Positions 16,026 through 24,857 of a stretch of DNA of 64,000 nt are shown here, one piece after another. The stretch's first letter is position 1. Each line of letters opens with the position of its first letter. The notes under the pieces are model-generated. The model saw only the letters and a list, made by a program, of their open reading frames with translations. It was not told the origin of the DNA and made no database searches. Source of the stretch: Lachnospiraceae bacterium. GTDB taxonomy: Bacteria; Bacillota_A; Clostridia; Lachnospirales; Lachnospiraceae. Position numbers and translations under genes: made by a program. The stretch lies in the NCBI GenBank assembly GCA_017522685.1, contig JAFWYN010000029.1, positions 65,446 through 129,445 of the forward strand, given 5' to 3'.

Positions 16026-17159
16026 ATGATGGAGAAGAAATATCGTAATGTATTTGTGGAAATGGGAATATCGGAAGAAGCAGTTCAGAAGCGTTTGGAA
16101 GAAGTAAAGCAGTTCTTCTTTTATGGCGGAGAGGACAAGCAGGTTTACTATCCGGTAGGTGAGGACATGGGATACATCATGGACGTGGGAAGTAATGATG
16201 TACGTACGGAAGGTATGTCCTACGGTATGATGTTTTGTGTGCAGCTGGATATGAAGGAAGAGTTTGACCGTTTGTGGAAATGGGCTAAGACCTATATGTA
16301 CATGGAGGATGGTCTCAACGGCGGTTTCTTCTCGTGGAGCTGTAGTACGGATGGAAGTAAAAATGATACAGGCCCTGCATCCGATGGTGAAGAATTCTTT
16401 GCTATGGCATTGTTTTTTGCATCCCATCGTTGGGGGGACGGAGAAGGCATCTATGAATATTCCAAGCAGGCCAGAGAGATTCTGCATGATTGCTTGCATA
16501 ATGGTCGTGGTGGTCGTGGTGAGCTTCCTATGTGGAATTTGGATAACTATCAGATTAAGTTTGTTCCTACTTTGGACTTTACAGACCCTTCGTATTTCCT
16601 GCCCCATTTCTACGAGCTTTTTGCATTATGGGCTAATGAAGAAGATAGAGAATTCTGGAAGAAGGCAGCAGATGCAGGTCGTGATTTCTTGGTGAAAACC
16701 TGTCATCCGGTGACCGGTTTCAGCCCTGAATACGCAGAGTATGACGGTAGCCCCATGAGCAGGAAGTTTGAGTGGATGGGCACAAGACATGACTGGTTCT
16801 TCAGTGATTCTTATCGTACCGTAGCCAATATCGGTTTGGACTATGAGTGGTTTGGCATTGATAAAGGACAGTGTGCGGCAGCCTCTAATATACAGAAATA
16901 TCTGATTGAATATGCCAGAAAAAATGAATACTATAAATGGTTTATTGACGGTAGCAAGGCGGAGGAAGAATCCATATACAATATAGCGATTCCTGCAACC
17001 GTGGCACAGTCCGTGCTGGCAGCAGGTACCGAGTTTAGTAAGGAATGGGTGGAGAAATTCTGGAACCTTCCCATGAATGAAGGAAAGTGGCGCTATTATG
17101 ACAACTGTCTGTATATGTTTGCATTCTTAGCGTTGAGTGGTAACTATAAGATCTGGTAA
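16026..17159 (+). CDS. GH8 reducing-end xylose-releasing exo-oligoxylanase
   Basis: A 377-residue (alpha/alpha)6-barrel glycosidase of family GH8, Rex type (EC 3.2.1.156), which removes xylose from the reducing end of xylo-oligosaccharides. Seen: probable acid Glu62 in RTEGMSYGM, Asp120 in GPASDGEEFF, KFVPTLDFTDPSYFLPHFYELFA and FFSDSYRTVANIG, whose Asp is the probable base. There is no signal peptide, so it acts on imported oligomers, as expected of Rex enzymes. ATG 16026 follows GGAGG by 9 nt; ATG 16029 is also possible. It is first in the xylan block behind the operator-bearing promoter and is followed by a hairpin. Confidence 0.92.
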   Translation: MMEKKYRNVFVEMGISEEAVQKRLEEVKQFFFYGGEDKQVYYPVGEDMGYIMDVGSNDVRTEGMSYGMMFCVQLDMKEEFDRLWKWAKTYMYMEDGLNGGFFSWSCSTDGSKNDTGPASDGEEFFAMALFFASHRWGDGEGIYEYSKQAREILHDCLHNGRGGRGELPMWNLDNYQIKFVPTLDFTDPSYFLPHFYELFALWANEEDREFWKKAADAGRDFLVKTCHPVTGFSPEYAEYDGSPMSRKFEWMGTRHDWFFSDSYRTVANIGLDYEWFGIDKGQCAAASNIQKYLIEYARKNEYYKWFIDGSKAEEESIYNIAIPATVAQSVLAAGTEFSKEWVEKFWNLPMNEGKWRYYDNCLYMFAFLALSGNYKIW

Positions 17160-17192
17160 CGATTCATAACCATGCAGCTTTATACAAAACTG

Positions 17193-17226
17193 GCACTTCA
17201 AGCTTGCTTGAAAGTGTCTGTTTTTA
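17193..17226 (+). terminator. Hairpin after GH8
   Basis: CACTTCAAGC pairs with GCTTGAAAGTG (one bulged base), then TCTGTTTTT. It probably gives partial termination between the GH8 and esterase genes. Confidence 0.65.
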
Positions 17227-17265
17227 AACTATAGGAAATTGCGCGAGTACAGTAGTGGAGATTAA

Positions 17266-17317
17266 GGAGAATTGCGAAGCAATTCTCCCAAGCGGATACG
17301 CGGGTATCCGCTTTTTT
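17266..17317 (+). promoter_or_regulatory. Tandem hairpins in the esterase leader (attenuator candidate)
   Basis: A perfect 10-bp stem GGAGAATTGC (17266-17275) / GCAATTCTCC (17279-17288) is followed by a 9-bp stem AGCGGATAC (17291-17299) / GTATCCGCT (17304-17312) and six T residues. The second has terminator form only about 25 nt before the esterase ribosome site. GGAAATTGC at 17234-17242 could pair alternatively with the 3' arm of the first stem, hinting at a switch. No known riboswitch is recognised. Confidence 0.5.
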
Positions 17318-17353
17318 ATGAAGCTATATTATATTATTATTTCGGAGGAAATT

Positions 17354-19084
17354 ATGAGCAATCAATTACAGGGAGGCCCTAAGGCGCCCAAGGATCCAAC
17401 CAAGAAGCGTAAGGGCTTTTTTATTATGAGAAATAAGTCAGTGGCAGGTTCCCCCATGCCGGACGGAACAGGCACCCAGTTCATCTATTTGGACTGCGGT
17501 CGTATGATTACCGCCGCAGGTATGGTAGGCAATATTAAGGACAAAAACATTCTGGACCTTTTGACAACCGTAGAAGGATTCCGCAAGCTGGTACATAGTA
17601 TCGGTGTGACCGTGGAATGTGAGAATAAAGAGGAAACCGTAGAGTTTCATTTCCAAATGTATGGTAAGACGGACCCCTATAAGTCCGGTACCACATTAAA
17701 GTTGCCTGTGAAGGCGGACGGTATGGAACAGATATTGCATCTGGAGGAGTGTGAATGGTCGGAGGATGATAATATCCCCGGACAGGCACGTTTTGTGTTT
17801 GAAAAAGCAGGCACATTGGCTACGGTTGCTGTGAAATTTTATCTTCATGAGGGCTTTGAGGTGCCTGAGATTGAAGAAGAAAATCCGGTGGATTTCACAT
17901 CTCCTTATTATCCGGAGATGCTTTCCAAAGCCATTATGCAGACCGGTAATAACTTCCGTCTGAAGAAGGCCATAGAGAAGGCAAGACGGGGAGAGGATGT
18001 AACCATTGCTTTTATCGGTGGTTCCATTACCCAAGGGGCAGGAGCAGTACCCATTAATACCGAATGCTATGCTTACAAAACCTATAAAGCCTTTTGCGAC
18101 GTGGTGGGCAAAACCACTGAAGAAAATGTGCACTACATAAAGGCCGGAGTGGGAGGAACTCCTTCTGAGTTTGGTATGCTCCGTTATGAAAGAGATGTTT
18201 TGAGCGAGGGGACTGTGGAACCCGATGTGGTAGTGGTAGAGTTTGCCGTAAATGATGAAGGGGATGAGACTAAGGGAGAATGTTATGATTCTTTGGTACG
18301 TAAGATATTAAACAACCCCAATAAGCCGGCAGTGATTTTATTGTTTGCCGTATTTGCCAATGACTGGAATCTTCAGGAACGTTTGGGACCTGTAGGTGTG
18401 GCTTATGATTTGCCCATGGTAAGCACCAGAAATACAGTAGTAGAGCAGTTCTACAAAAAGCCGGGGGAAGGCAGAGTGGTAAGTAAGAACCAGTTCTTTT
18501 ACGATGTATTCCATCCCACCAGTATCGGTCATACCATTATGGCAGACGGTATCAAGCACCTTCTGGAAGTGGTGGATAAACAGGAACAGGCATCGGAGGA
18601 TGTGGATATCAGCAAGATAAATCCTCCACTGGGTGGTGAGTTTGAAAATGTAAAGCTTCTGGACGGTAAGGCAGTTTATGAAGGTGCAAAGATAGATTGC
18701 GGAGATTTCAAGGAGAAGGATGCCGAGCTTCAGGCGGTGGAGCGTAATATGGACCTGACCCATACGCCGCAGCTTCCTTACAACTGGATGTATCAGGGAG
18801 CAAAGGCGGAAGAGGATGCGAAGCCTTTCGCTATGAATATTACTTGTACTGCATTGCTGTTGATTGCCAAGGATTCTGCTTCTGTGGCAGTGGGGTGTGC
18901 GGATGTGTATGTGGACGGAGAAAAGGTGCTTACCTATGATCCTCATCAAGTAGGCTGGACCCATTGCAATCCTGTGATTGTGTTCCGTGGAAAAGAACGC
19001 AGAAGCTATCATGTGGAGGTGCGTATGTGCGAAGGCGATGAGAACAAGGATTTTACCATTTTAGGTTTTGGGTACGTGGAGTAA
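17354..19084 (+). CDS. SGNH/GDSL-family esterase, probable acetylxylan esterase
   Basis: A 576-residue cytosolic protein. An N-terminal beta-rich region (about 1-190) precedes an SGNH hydrolase domain: block I FIGGSITQGAGA, whose Ser is the nucleophile; an ENVHYIKAGVGGTPSEFG segment with the Gly block; EFAVNDEGD with the block III Asn; and DVFHPTSIGH with the Asp-x-x-His dyad. A C-terminal beta-sandwich (about 440-576) ends GFGYVE and resembles an ancillary carbohydrate-binding domain. Its place between GH8 and GH115 points to removing acetyl groups from imported xylo-oligosaccharides; mannan or other acetyl-glycan activity cannot be excluded. Start ATG 17354 follows GGAGG; the frame is open 33 codons further upstream through the hairpins. 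Confidence 0.8.
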   Translation: MSNQLQGGPKAPKDPTKKRKGFFIMRNKSVAGSPMPDGTGTQFIYLDCGRMITAAGMVGNIKDKNILDLLTTVEGFRKLVHSIGVTVECENKEETVEFHFQMYGKTDPYKSGTTLKLPVKADGMEQILHLEECEWSEDDNIPGQARFVFEKAGTLATVAVKFYLHEGFEVPEIEEENPVDFTSPYYPEMLSKAIMQTGNNFRLKKAIEKARRGEDVTIAFIGGSITQGAGAVPINTECYAYKTYKAFCDVVGKTTEENVHYIKAGVGGTPSEFGMLRYERDVLSEGTVEPDVVVVEFAVNDEGDETKGECYDSLVRKILNNPNKPAVILLFAVFANDWNLQERLGPVGVAYDLPMVSTRNTVVEQFYKKPGEGRVVSKNQFFYDVFHPTSIGHTIMADGIKHLLEVVDKQEQASEDVDISKINPPLGGEFENVKLLDGKAVYEGAKIDCGDFKEKDAELQAVERNMDLTHTPQLPYNWMYQGAKAEEDAKPFAMNITCTALLLIAKDSASVAVGCADVYVDGEKVLTYDPHQVGWTHCNPVIVFRGKERRSYHVEVRMCEGDENKDFTILGFGYVE

Positions 19085-19102
19085 ACGAAAAGGAGTTAAA
19101 CG

Positions 19103-21973
19103 GTGAGACTTTCAGATTCTGGTAAAAAAACAGCTATTTTTATAGAGAACGATGCCTTTGAGGGCGTAAAGCGTGTGGCTGTCAAAGTGGCGGCGGACGT
19201 GGAAAAGGTGACAGGTTGTAAGCCGGCGATAGTGAATTCATTGGAAGGATTGGACAGAGAAAGTACACAGCTGATTTTTTGTGCCACTGTGGGAAAGAGT
19301 GAGTTGTTACCTGCATTGGCAGAACAGGGACTTTCTGTATCAGCAGTAGAAGGAAAGCGAGAAGTGTATGAAATCAAGCGGTTGTCAGACGCAGAGAGCT
19401 TTGCGGAAATGCTGGTCATCTACGGAAGCGACAAGAGAGGCACCATATACGGTATGTTCGGTCTTTCTGAGTACATGGGTGTGACACCTCTTTGCTATTG
19501 GGGGGATGTGGAGCCGGTGAAAAAGGCTGATTTCGTCATCGACAAGGATATCGAAGTGATTTCCAAAGAACCAAGCATCCGTTACAGAGGCTTTTTCATC
19601 AATGACGAGTGGCCTTGCTGCGGCAACTGGGCCACCAAGCATTTCGGGGACTTCAATGCGGATATGTATGAGCATGTGTTTGAGTTCCTGCTTCGTATGA
19701 AGGGCAATTATTTGTGGCCGGCCATGTGGAGTGCGTCTTTCCCTCTGGATGGACCGGGAAGCAAAAACGAGGAGCTGGCAGATATCTACGGCGTGGTCAT
19801 GGGCTATTCCCATCATGAGCCCTGCTTGCGTGCCAGCGAGGAATGGGACAAGGTAAGGGGTCCTGAGACCGAGTATGGCAATGAGTGGAATTTCTATACC
19901 AACGAAAAGGGTCTGATGAATTATTGGAGGGATGCCCTGAAGCGCAGCGGTAAGTATGAAAACCTGATTACCATTGGTATGCGTGGTGAGCGTGACAGCT
20001 CCATGCTGGGTGAAAATGCCACTGTGGAAGAGAATGTAAAGCTGTTAATGGATATTATCCGTAAGCAGAGACAGCTGATTCGCGAAAATGTAAATGAAAA
20101 CATAGAGGAGGTTCCCCAGCTTCTGGCTTTGTACAAGGAAGTAGAGGCTTACTTCTATGGGGATGAGAACATCAAGGGTCTGAAGGACTGGGATGAGCTG
20201 GATGGTGTCATCTGTATGCTTTGCGAGGATAATTTCGGACATATGCGTACCCTTCCTACTGAGGAAATGCGGGGACGTAAGGGCGGCTTCGGTATGTATT
20301 ATCATTTTGATTATCATGGTGGTCCCATATCCTACGAATGGGTGGATTCCACGCCCATGTCCAAGACCTGGGAACAGATGTGTATGGCCTATGAGTACGG
20401 AATTCAGGATGCCTGGATTGTAAATGTGGGCGATTTGAAGTTCCATGAGGTCCCCCTGACCTATTTCATGGCACTTGCTTATGACTATGAGAAGTGGGGC
20501 TATGGCAATAAGAACAGCTATAGAGAGTATACCATGTTTTGGGCAGAGAAGAATTTTGCGGGTGTAAGCGAGGAACTGCAAGAGGCTATCGGGAAGGTGC
20601 TGACGGATTATATTGATATGAATCATTTGCGCCGTCCGGAATCTTTGAATCCCGGTATTTACCATGCCTGCGAGAATCTGGAGGCGGATAAAATGCTTGC
20701 CAAGGCGGAAACGCTGGAGGGACTTTCTCGGAAAGTATATGAAGCTTTGAACGGTTCAGATAAAGAAGCTTATTACAGTATGATTCATTTTTCGGCCATG
20801 GCCAGTATGAATCTCATAAAGATGCATTTGTATGCGGCAAAGAATGCCTTGTATGCAAGACAGGGTAAGACCATTGCCAATAAGTACGGTGAATTGGTAA
20901 GAGAGTGCATCAAAAAGGACAGAGCGTATTATGATGAGTTTGGAGCCTTCAAGAACGGTAAGTGGGATGGCATGCAGATGGCTCAGCATATCGGCTTTAC
21001 CAAGTGGAATGAGGATGACTGCAGATATCCCGTAATTATGAGTGTGGAGCCAGCATATAAGCCCAGACTGAAGGTAAACCGTAAGGACAGTCCTTGGACC
21101 GCAGGCAAAAATTACGGTGCACCCATGGCCATTAAGGCGGATGATTTCCGGTATATGGGCTGTGAACAAGTGATTATAGAAATCGCCAATGATGGTGTTG
21201 GCAGCTTGCATTATGTGGTAGAACCACAGACGGCGGATGCTTCATTGCCTGCATGGCTGAAAGTCAGTGCCATGGAAGGTGAGGTTCAGCTACAGGAAGA
21301 GTTGGTACTGACCTGTGATAGAAGCAAACTGTCAGGGGAAGAACAGGTAAGGCTACTGATTAAGGATGAAGAAACCACGGTGGCAGTGGATGTTAGTGCA
21401 AGAAGCATAGAGACGGAAGGCTTGCCGGAGAAGACCTATCTGGAAAAGAAGGGGATTATTGCCATGAATGCAGGCAATTTCTTTGAAAAGAAGGATACTC
21501 TTAAGGGTGGCTTTGAGGTGCTGGAGGGCTATGGAAAGTATGGTACCGGTGTGAAGGTATTCCCTTCTACGGCGGTGTTTGCCATGGAGGAGGAGAAGCC
21601 GTTTTTGTATTATCGTTGCCTCATAGAAGAAGCCGGGGAATACGAGGCACAGCTGGTTACAGCACCTACCAATTCCGTGGTAAATAAGCAGAGTGTGAAT
21701 GTGGCACTGCAGATTAACGGTGGCGAGCAACAAAAGGTAGAACTGGTACCGGCAAATTTCAGGGCAGGAGAAAGCAGCGACCCCAGATGGGGAATGGGTG
21801 TACTGAATCAGGAAAGAAGAGTTTCCGTGCAGGTAACCTTAGCAGAAGGAATAAATACTCTGGGTATCGGAGCACTGGAAGCAGGAGTTGTATTGGAGAG
21901 AGTGATTCTCTATAGCAAGAAGGTAAAAAAACCGGAGAACTACATGGGGCCGGAAGACAGTTACGTAGTTTGA
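19103..21973 (+). CDS. GH115 xylan alpha-1,2-glucuronidase
   Basis: A 956-residue GH115 enzyme that removes (4-O-methyl)glucuronic acid from xylan or its oligomers. The family core is obvious: RYRGFFINDEWPCCGNWA, FGDFNADMYEHVFEFLLRMKGNYLWPAMW, GVVMGYSHHEPCLRA, ITIGMRGERDSSM and YHFDYHGGPISYEW, followed by C-terminal helical and beta-sandwich domains (from about 660). The start codon is GTG 19103 with AAAGGAG 7 nt before it. No signal peptide, so it is intracellular. GH115 enzymes, unlike GH67, can act on internal substituents, so its cytosolic location implies import of sizeable decorated oligomers. It is 18 nt behind the esterase gene, hence the same operon. Confidence 0.93.
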   Translation: MRLSDSGKKTAIFIENDAFEGVKRVAVKVAADVEKVTGCKPAIVNSLEGLDRESTQLIFCATVGKSELLPALAEQGLSVSAVEGKREVYEIKRLSDAESFAEMLVIYGSDKRGTIYGMFGLSEYMGVTPLCYWGDVEPVKKADFVIDKDIEVISKEPSIRYRGFFINDEWPCCGNWATKHFGDFNADMYEHVFEFLLRMKGNYLWPAMWSASFPLDGPGSKNEELADIYGVVMGYSHHEPCLRASEEWDKVRGPETEYGNEWNFYTNEKGLMNYWRDALKRSGKYENLITIGMRGERDSSMLGENATVEENVKLLMDIIRKQRQLIRENVNENIEEVPQLLALYKEVEAYFYGDENIKGLKDWDELDGVICMLCEDNFGHMRTLPTEEMRGRKGGFGMYYHFDYHGGPISYEWVDSTPMSKTWEQMCMAYEYGIQDAWIVNVGDLKFHEVPLTYFMALAYDYEKWGYGNKNSYREYTMFWAEKNFAGVSEELQEAIGKVLTDYIDMNHLRRPESLNPGIYHACENLEADKMLAKAETLEGLSRKVYEALNGSDKEAYYSMIHFSAMASMNLIKMHLYAAKNALYARQGKTIANKYGELVRECIKKDRAYYDEFGAFKNGKWDGMQMAQHIGFTKWNEDDCRYPVIMSVEPAYKPRLKVNRKDSPWTAGKNYGAPMAIKADDFRYMGCEQVIIEIANDGVGSLHYVVEPQTADASLPAWLKVSAMEGEVQLQEELVLTCDRSKLSGEEQVRLLIKDEETTVAVDVSARSIETEGLPEKTYLEKKGIIAMNAGNFFEKKDTLKGGFEVLEGYGKYGTGVKVFPSTAVFAMEEEKPFLYYRCLIEEAGEYEAQLVTAPTNSVVNKQSVNVALQINGGEQQKVELVPANFRAGESSDPRWGMGVLNQERRVSVQVTLAEGINTLGIGALEAGVVLERVILYSKKVKKPENYMGPEDSYVV

Positions 21974-22033
21974 AAGACAGTGCCATGGGGGAACCTGTGG
22001 CATTGAATTGTTTGGAGAATAAGGAGGAAATAT

Positions 22034-23623
22034 ATGAGCAAGCAGCCGATCAATCCCATAACAAGATTGGATTATCCGGATGTGGATGTAATTCGTGTGG
22101 AAGATACTTATTATATGGTCAGCACCACCATGCATTTTATGCCGGGGTGCGAGATTTTGCGTTCTTATGATCTGATAAATTGGGAGCATGCGGCATATCT
22201 TTATGATGTGTTGGACAGTACGCCCGGACAACGCTTGGAGGGAGAGGAGAATATATACGGCAGAGGTATGTGGGCAGCCACCTTGCGTTATTACAAAGGA
22301 AAATTTTATGTGATTTTTGTGGCAAATGATACCCACAAGACCTATCTTTATACTGCACTATCCGTAGAAGGTCCCTGGGAGAAAAAGGAGATTGATGGCT
22401 TTTATCATGATTGTTCTCTTTTGTTTGATGATGACGAAAGAGTGTATCTGGTATACGGCAACCGACATATTTGGCTGACAGAGATGAAGGAAGATTTGAG
22501 CGGCCCTAAGGAGGGCGGAATCCACAGAATGATTGTCAGCGATGAGGGCAATCCCGGTCTGGGTTATGAGGGTGCACATTTTTACAAGATAAACGGAAAG
22601 TATTATGTGTTTTTCATTCATTCTTTGCGAACCGAGTGGAAGCGTGTGGAGGCTTGCTTTGTGGCGGATTCCTTAGACGGTGAGTTTGTAGGTGGCGATG
22701 TACTGAATGATGATGCGGGATATTGCAATGCAGGTGCAGCCCAGGGCGGTATCGTGGATACACCGGATGGGAATTGGTATGCGATTTTGTTCCAGGACAG
22801 AGGTGCAGTGGGAAGAGTTCCGGTGCTGATTCCTGTTTATTGGGAAAATGATTATCCGGTATTCGGAGTGGACGGAAAAATCCCGGAAGAGTTTGCTGTT
22901 TCAAGCACCAGACCGGACTATGTATATGTGCCTTTGGTACAGAGTGATGATTTCAAAGAGGGTGTCTGGCCGGCAGCAGAGGCGGCTGCTACCATGAGAA
23001 CTACTACCGATGTGAATTTCGACAGCTACGGATTTAAGAGTATCTGGCAGTTTAACCATGAGCCGGATCTGTCTTTGGTACAGAGAGATATGTCAGAGGG
23101 CACCGTAACCGTGACTACGGATAAGCTTTGTGTGAATGTAACGCAGGCTAAGAATATGCTGACTCAAAGAATGTTGTTCCCTTCCTGCGCAGGTGAGGTT
23201 ACCGTAGACGGAAGCGAATTGAAAGATGGGGATTTCGCCGGACTTTGTGCTTTGCAGGGCAAATATGTCCAGGCGGCACTGACCAGAGAGGATGGGCAGC
23301 TTTATGTGGTATTGATGGCCAGAACGGAAGATGGTACTACCTCCATGGGAAAGACGAAGGATACCACGGTACCGGTGCTTTTGGAAAAAACGCCGGCATC
23401 TTCTGACCGGGTGAAGTTCCGTATCGGAGTGGATTTTGAACAGATGAAGGATGAAGCGGTATTGTATTTTGATATGGGAGAAGGTTATCAACAGTTAGGC
23501 GGTCCTCAGAAACTGTATTTCAGATTGGATCATTTCACCGGTTGCCGGTTTGGATTGTTTATTTATTCTACAGAAAAAATCGGAGGAAGGGTAACGTTTT
23601 CCGAGTTTATTTACCGCAAATAA
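22034..23623 (+). CDS. GH43 enzyme (beta-xylosidase/arabinofuranosidase), copy 1
   Basis: A 529-residue two-domain enzyme: N-terminal five-bladed propeller (about 1-310) and C-terminal concanavalin-like beta-sandwich (about 330-529). Catalytic trio by motif: base Asp in YPDVDVIRV, pKa-tuning Asp in YHDCSLLFDDD and acid Glu in GYEGAHF. No signal peptide. It is closely related along its whole length to the gene at 30566, and a MacAB-like system lies between the two. Substrate (xylosyl or arabinosyl ends) cannot be settled by eye. Ribosome site AAGGAGG; 60 nt after GH115, so part of the same block. Confidence 0.88.
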   Translation: MSKQPINPITRLDYPDVDVIRVEDTYYMVSTTMHFMPGCEILRSYDLINWEHAAYLYDVLDSTPGQRLEGEENIYGRGMWAATLRYYKGKFYVIFVANDTHKTYLYTALSVEGPWEKKEIDGFYHDCSLLFDDDERVYLVYGNRHIWLTEMKEDLSGPKEGGIHRMIVSDEGNPGLGYEGAHFYKINGKYYVFFIHSLRTEWKRVEACFVADSLDGEFVGGDVLNDDAGYCNAGAAQGGIVDTPDGNWYAILFQDRGAVGRVPVLIPVYWENDYPVFGVDGKIPEEFAVSSTRPDYVYVPLVQSDDFKEGVWPAAEAAATMRTTTDVNFDSYGFKSIWQFNHEPDLSLVQRDMSEGTVTVTTDKLCVNVTQAKNMLTQRMLFPSCAGEVTVDGSELKDGDFAGLCALQGKYVQAALTREDGQLYVVLMARTEDGTTSMGKTKDTTVPVLLEKTPASSDRVKFRIGVDFEQMKDEAVLYFDMGEGYQQLGGPQKLYFRLDHFTGCRFGLFIYSTEKIGGRVTFSEFIYRK

Positions 23624-23747
23624 TGGAGAAAAAAGCAATGATTGAAGCAAAAATAGCATAAAATAAAGAGTCAATCAGATAATTTGAATGTAAAATGATT
23701 TAGTGATTGTTAATGAATACCATGTAAAGGCAGTGAGTATAAGAGTA

Positions 23748-24857
23748 ATGAAAAGGAAAAATTGGATCAAACAGAAGGGGCGCGTTTTTGCCCTGTTGCT
23801 GGCCGTCAGTATGCTGTCCGGCTGTTCATCCGTGGAGAATGAGGATGAGAATTTAATTTTGATAGAAAAGGAGCAGGAGTCCCTTGCTTATGAAATGGAA
23901 GCGGCTTCTGTTGCGGATGTGCGTAAAACGGAAAAGACCAGATGTACATATCAGCAGGTTCTGGATGAGAGCTTAAGCTTTAGTGTAAGTGGTAAGCGTG
24001 TGGCAAAGGTATATGTGGAGGAAGGCGATATCGTAACCAAGGGTCAGTTGCTGGCTGAACTGGATATCGGCAATGCAAAGGAACAAATCCGTGATTTGGA
24101 ATACAGAATTGCCAGAAATGAGCTGCAGCTTCAGTATATTGATATTAATGAACAAAATGATATTTCAAGTGCCTGGCTTCGTTACGGATACCAGAGCGGA
24201 AAAACTGCGGCTGATGAAAAAGCAACCAAGGAGAATGTAGCGAATATTCAGCAGAGATACCGTTATTCCAGAGAGGATTGCCAGGATGCCATTGCTTTGG
24301 ATCAGAAACAGCTGGAGATATTAAAGCAGGATGTAAAGCAGAGTAGTCTTTATGCGGGCATGGATGGTTCTGTTTCTTCGATTAAGAAAAGACTGGAAGG
24401 TTCTACCACGGTCAGGGATGAAGAAGTTATCAAGATTATTGACAGTACGGATTGTCTCTTTGTGGTAGAAGATATCTCGTTGAAGGACTGCTTTCAGGAA
24501 GGTGTAGAGTCGGAATTGAATCTGGCTTATGGTACCGGTGCAGGTAATTATGATGTGGTACCTTACAATATGGATACCTGGACGGATAAGCTTTGGTTCA
24601 GTATTGCAGGAGGCACCAGCAATGTGAATATCGAAGTAGGTGTAAGCGGTACATTGAAATATATTACAGGCTTCCGTTCACAGGTGTTAAGTGTACCGGT
24701 TCAGGCGGTGCATCAGGCGGATGGAAAGAGCTTTGTTTACGTTTTGGGAGATAACCAGATGCGTGAAGTGAAGTGGATTGAAACAGGTTTAGTTGGAGAT
24801 GACAGGGTAGAAGTGATTTCCGGACTGACAGAAGGAGAGAAGGTAATTATAAAATGA
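23748..24857 (+). CDS. Membrane-fusion adaptor lipoprotein of a MacAB-like system
   Basis: A 369-residue HlyD/MacA-type adaptor. The lipobox MLSGC ends an N-terminal signal; then come a barrel-sandwich hybrid half (SGKRVAKVYVEEGDIVTKGQLLAELD), a helical hairpin (about 105-190, coiled coil), a second lipoyl half (SLYAGMDGSVSSIKKRLEGS) and a beta-barrel ending VISGLTEGEKVIIK. It is anchored outside the membrane. ATG 23748 gives a proper signal peptide; a GTG at 23703 in frame is a weaker option. It overlaps the next adaptor gene by 4 nt (ATGA), so the four ABC genes are one operon. Confidence 0.85.
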   Translation: MKRKNWIKQKGRVFALLLAVSMLSGCSSVENEDENLILIEKEQESLAYEMEAASVADVRKTEKTRCTYQQVLDESLSFSVSGKRVAKVYVEEGDIVTKGQLLAELDIGNAKEQIRDLEYRIARNELQLQYIDINEQNDISSAWLRYGYQSGKTAADEKATKENVANIQQRYRYSREDCQDAIALDQKQLEILKQDVKQSSLYAGMDGSVSSIKKRLEGSTTVRDEEVIKIIDSTDCLFVVEDISLKDCFQEGVESELNLAYGTGAGNYDVVPYNMDTWTDKLWFSIAGGTSNVNIEVGVSGTLKYITGFRSQVLSVPVQAVHQADGKSFVYVLGDNQMREVKWIETGLVGDDRVEVISGLTEGEKVIIK

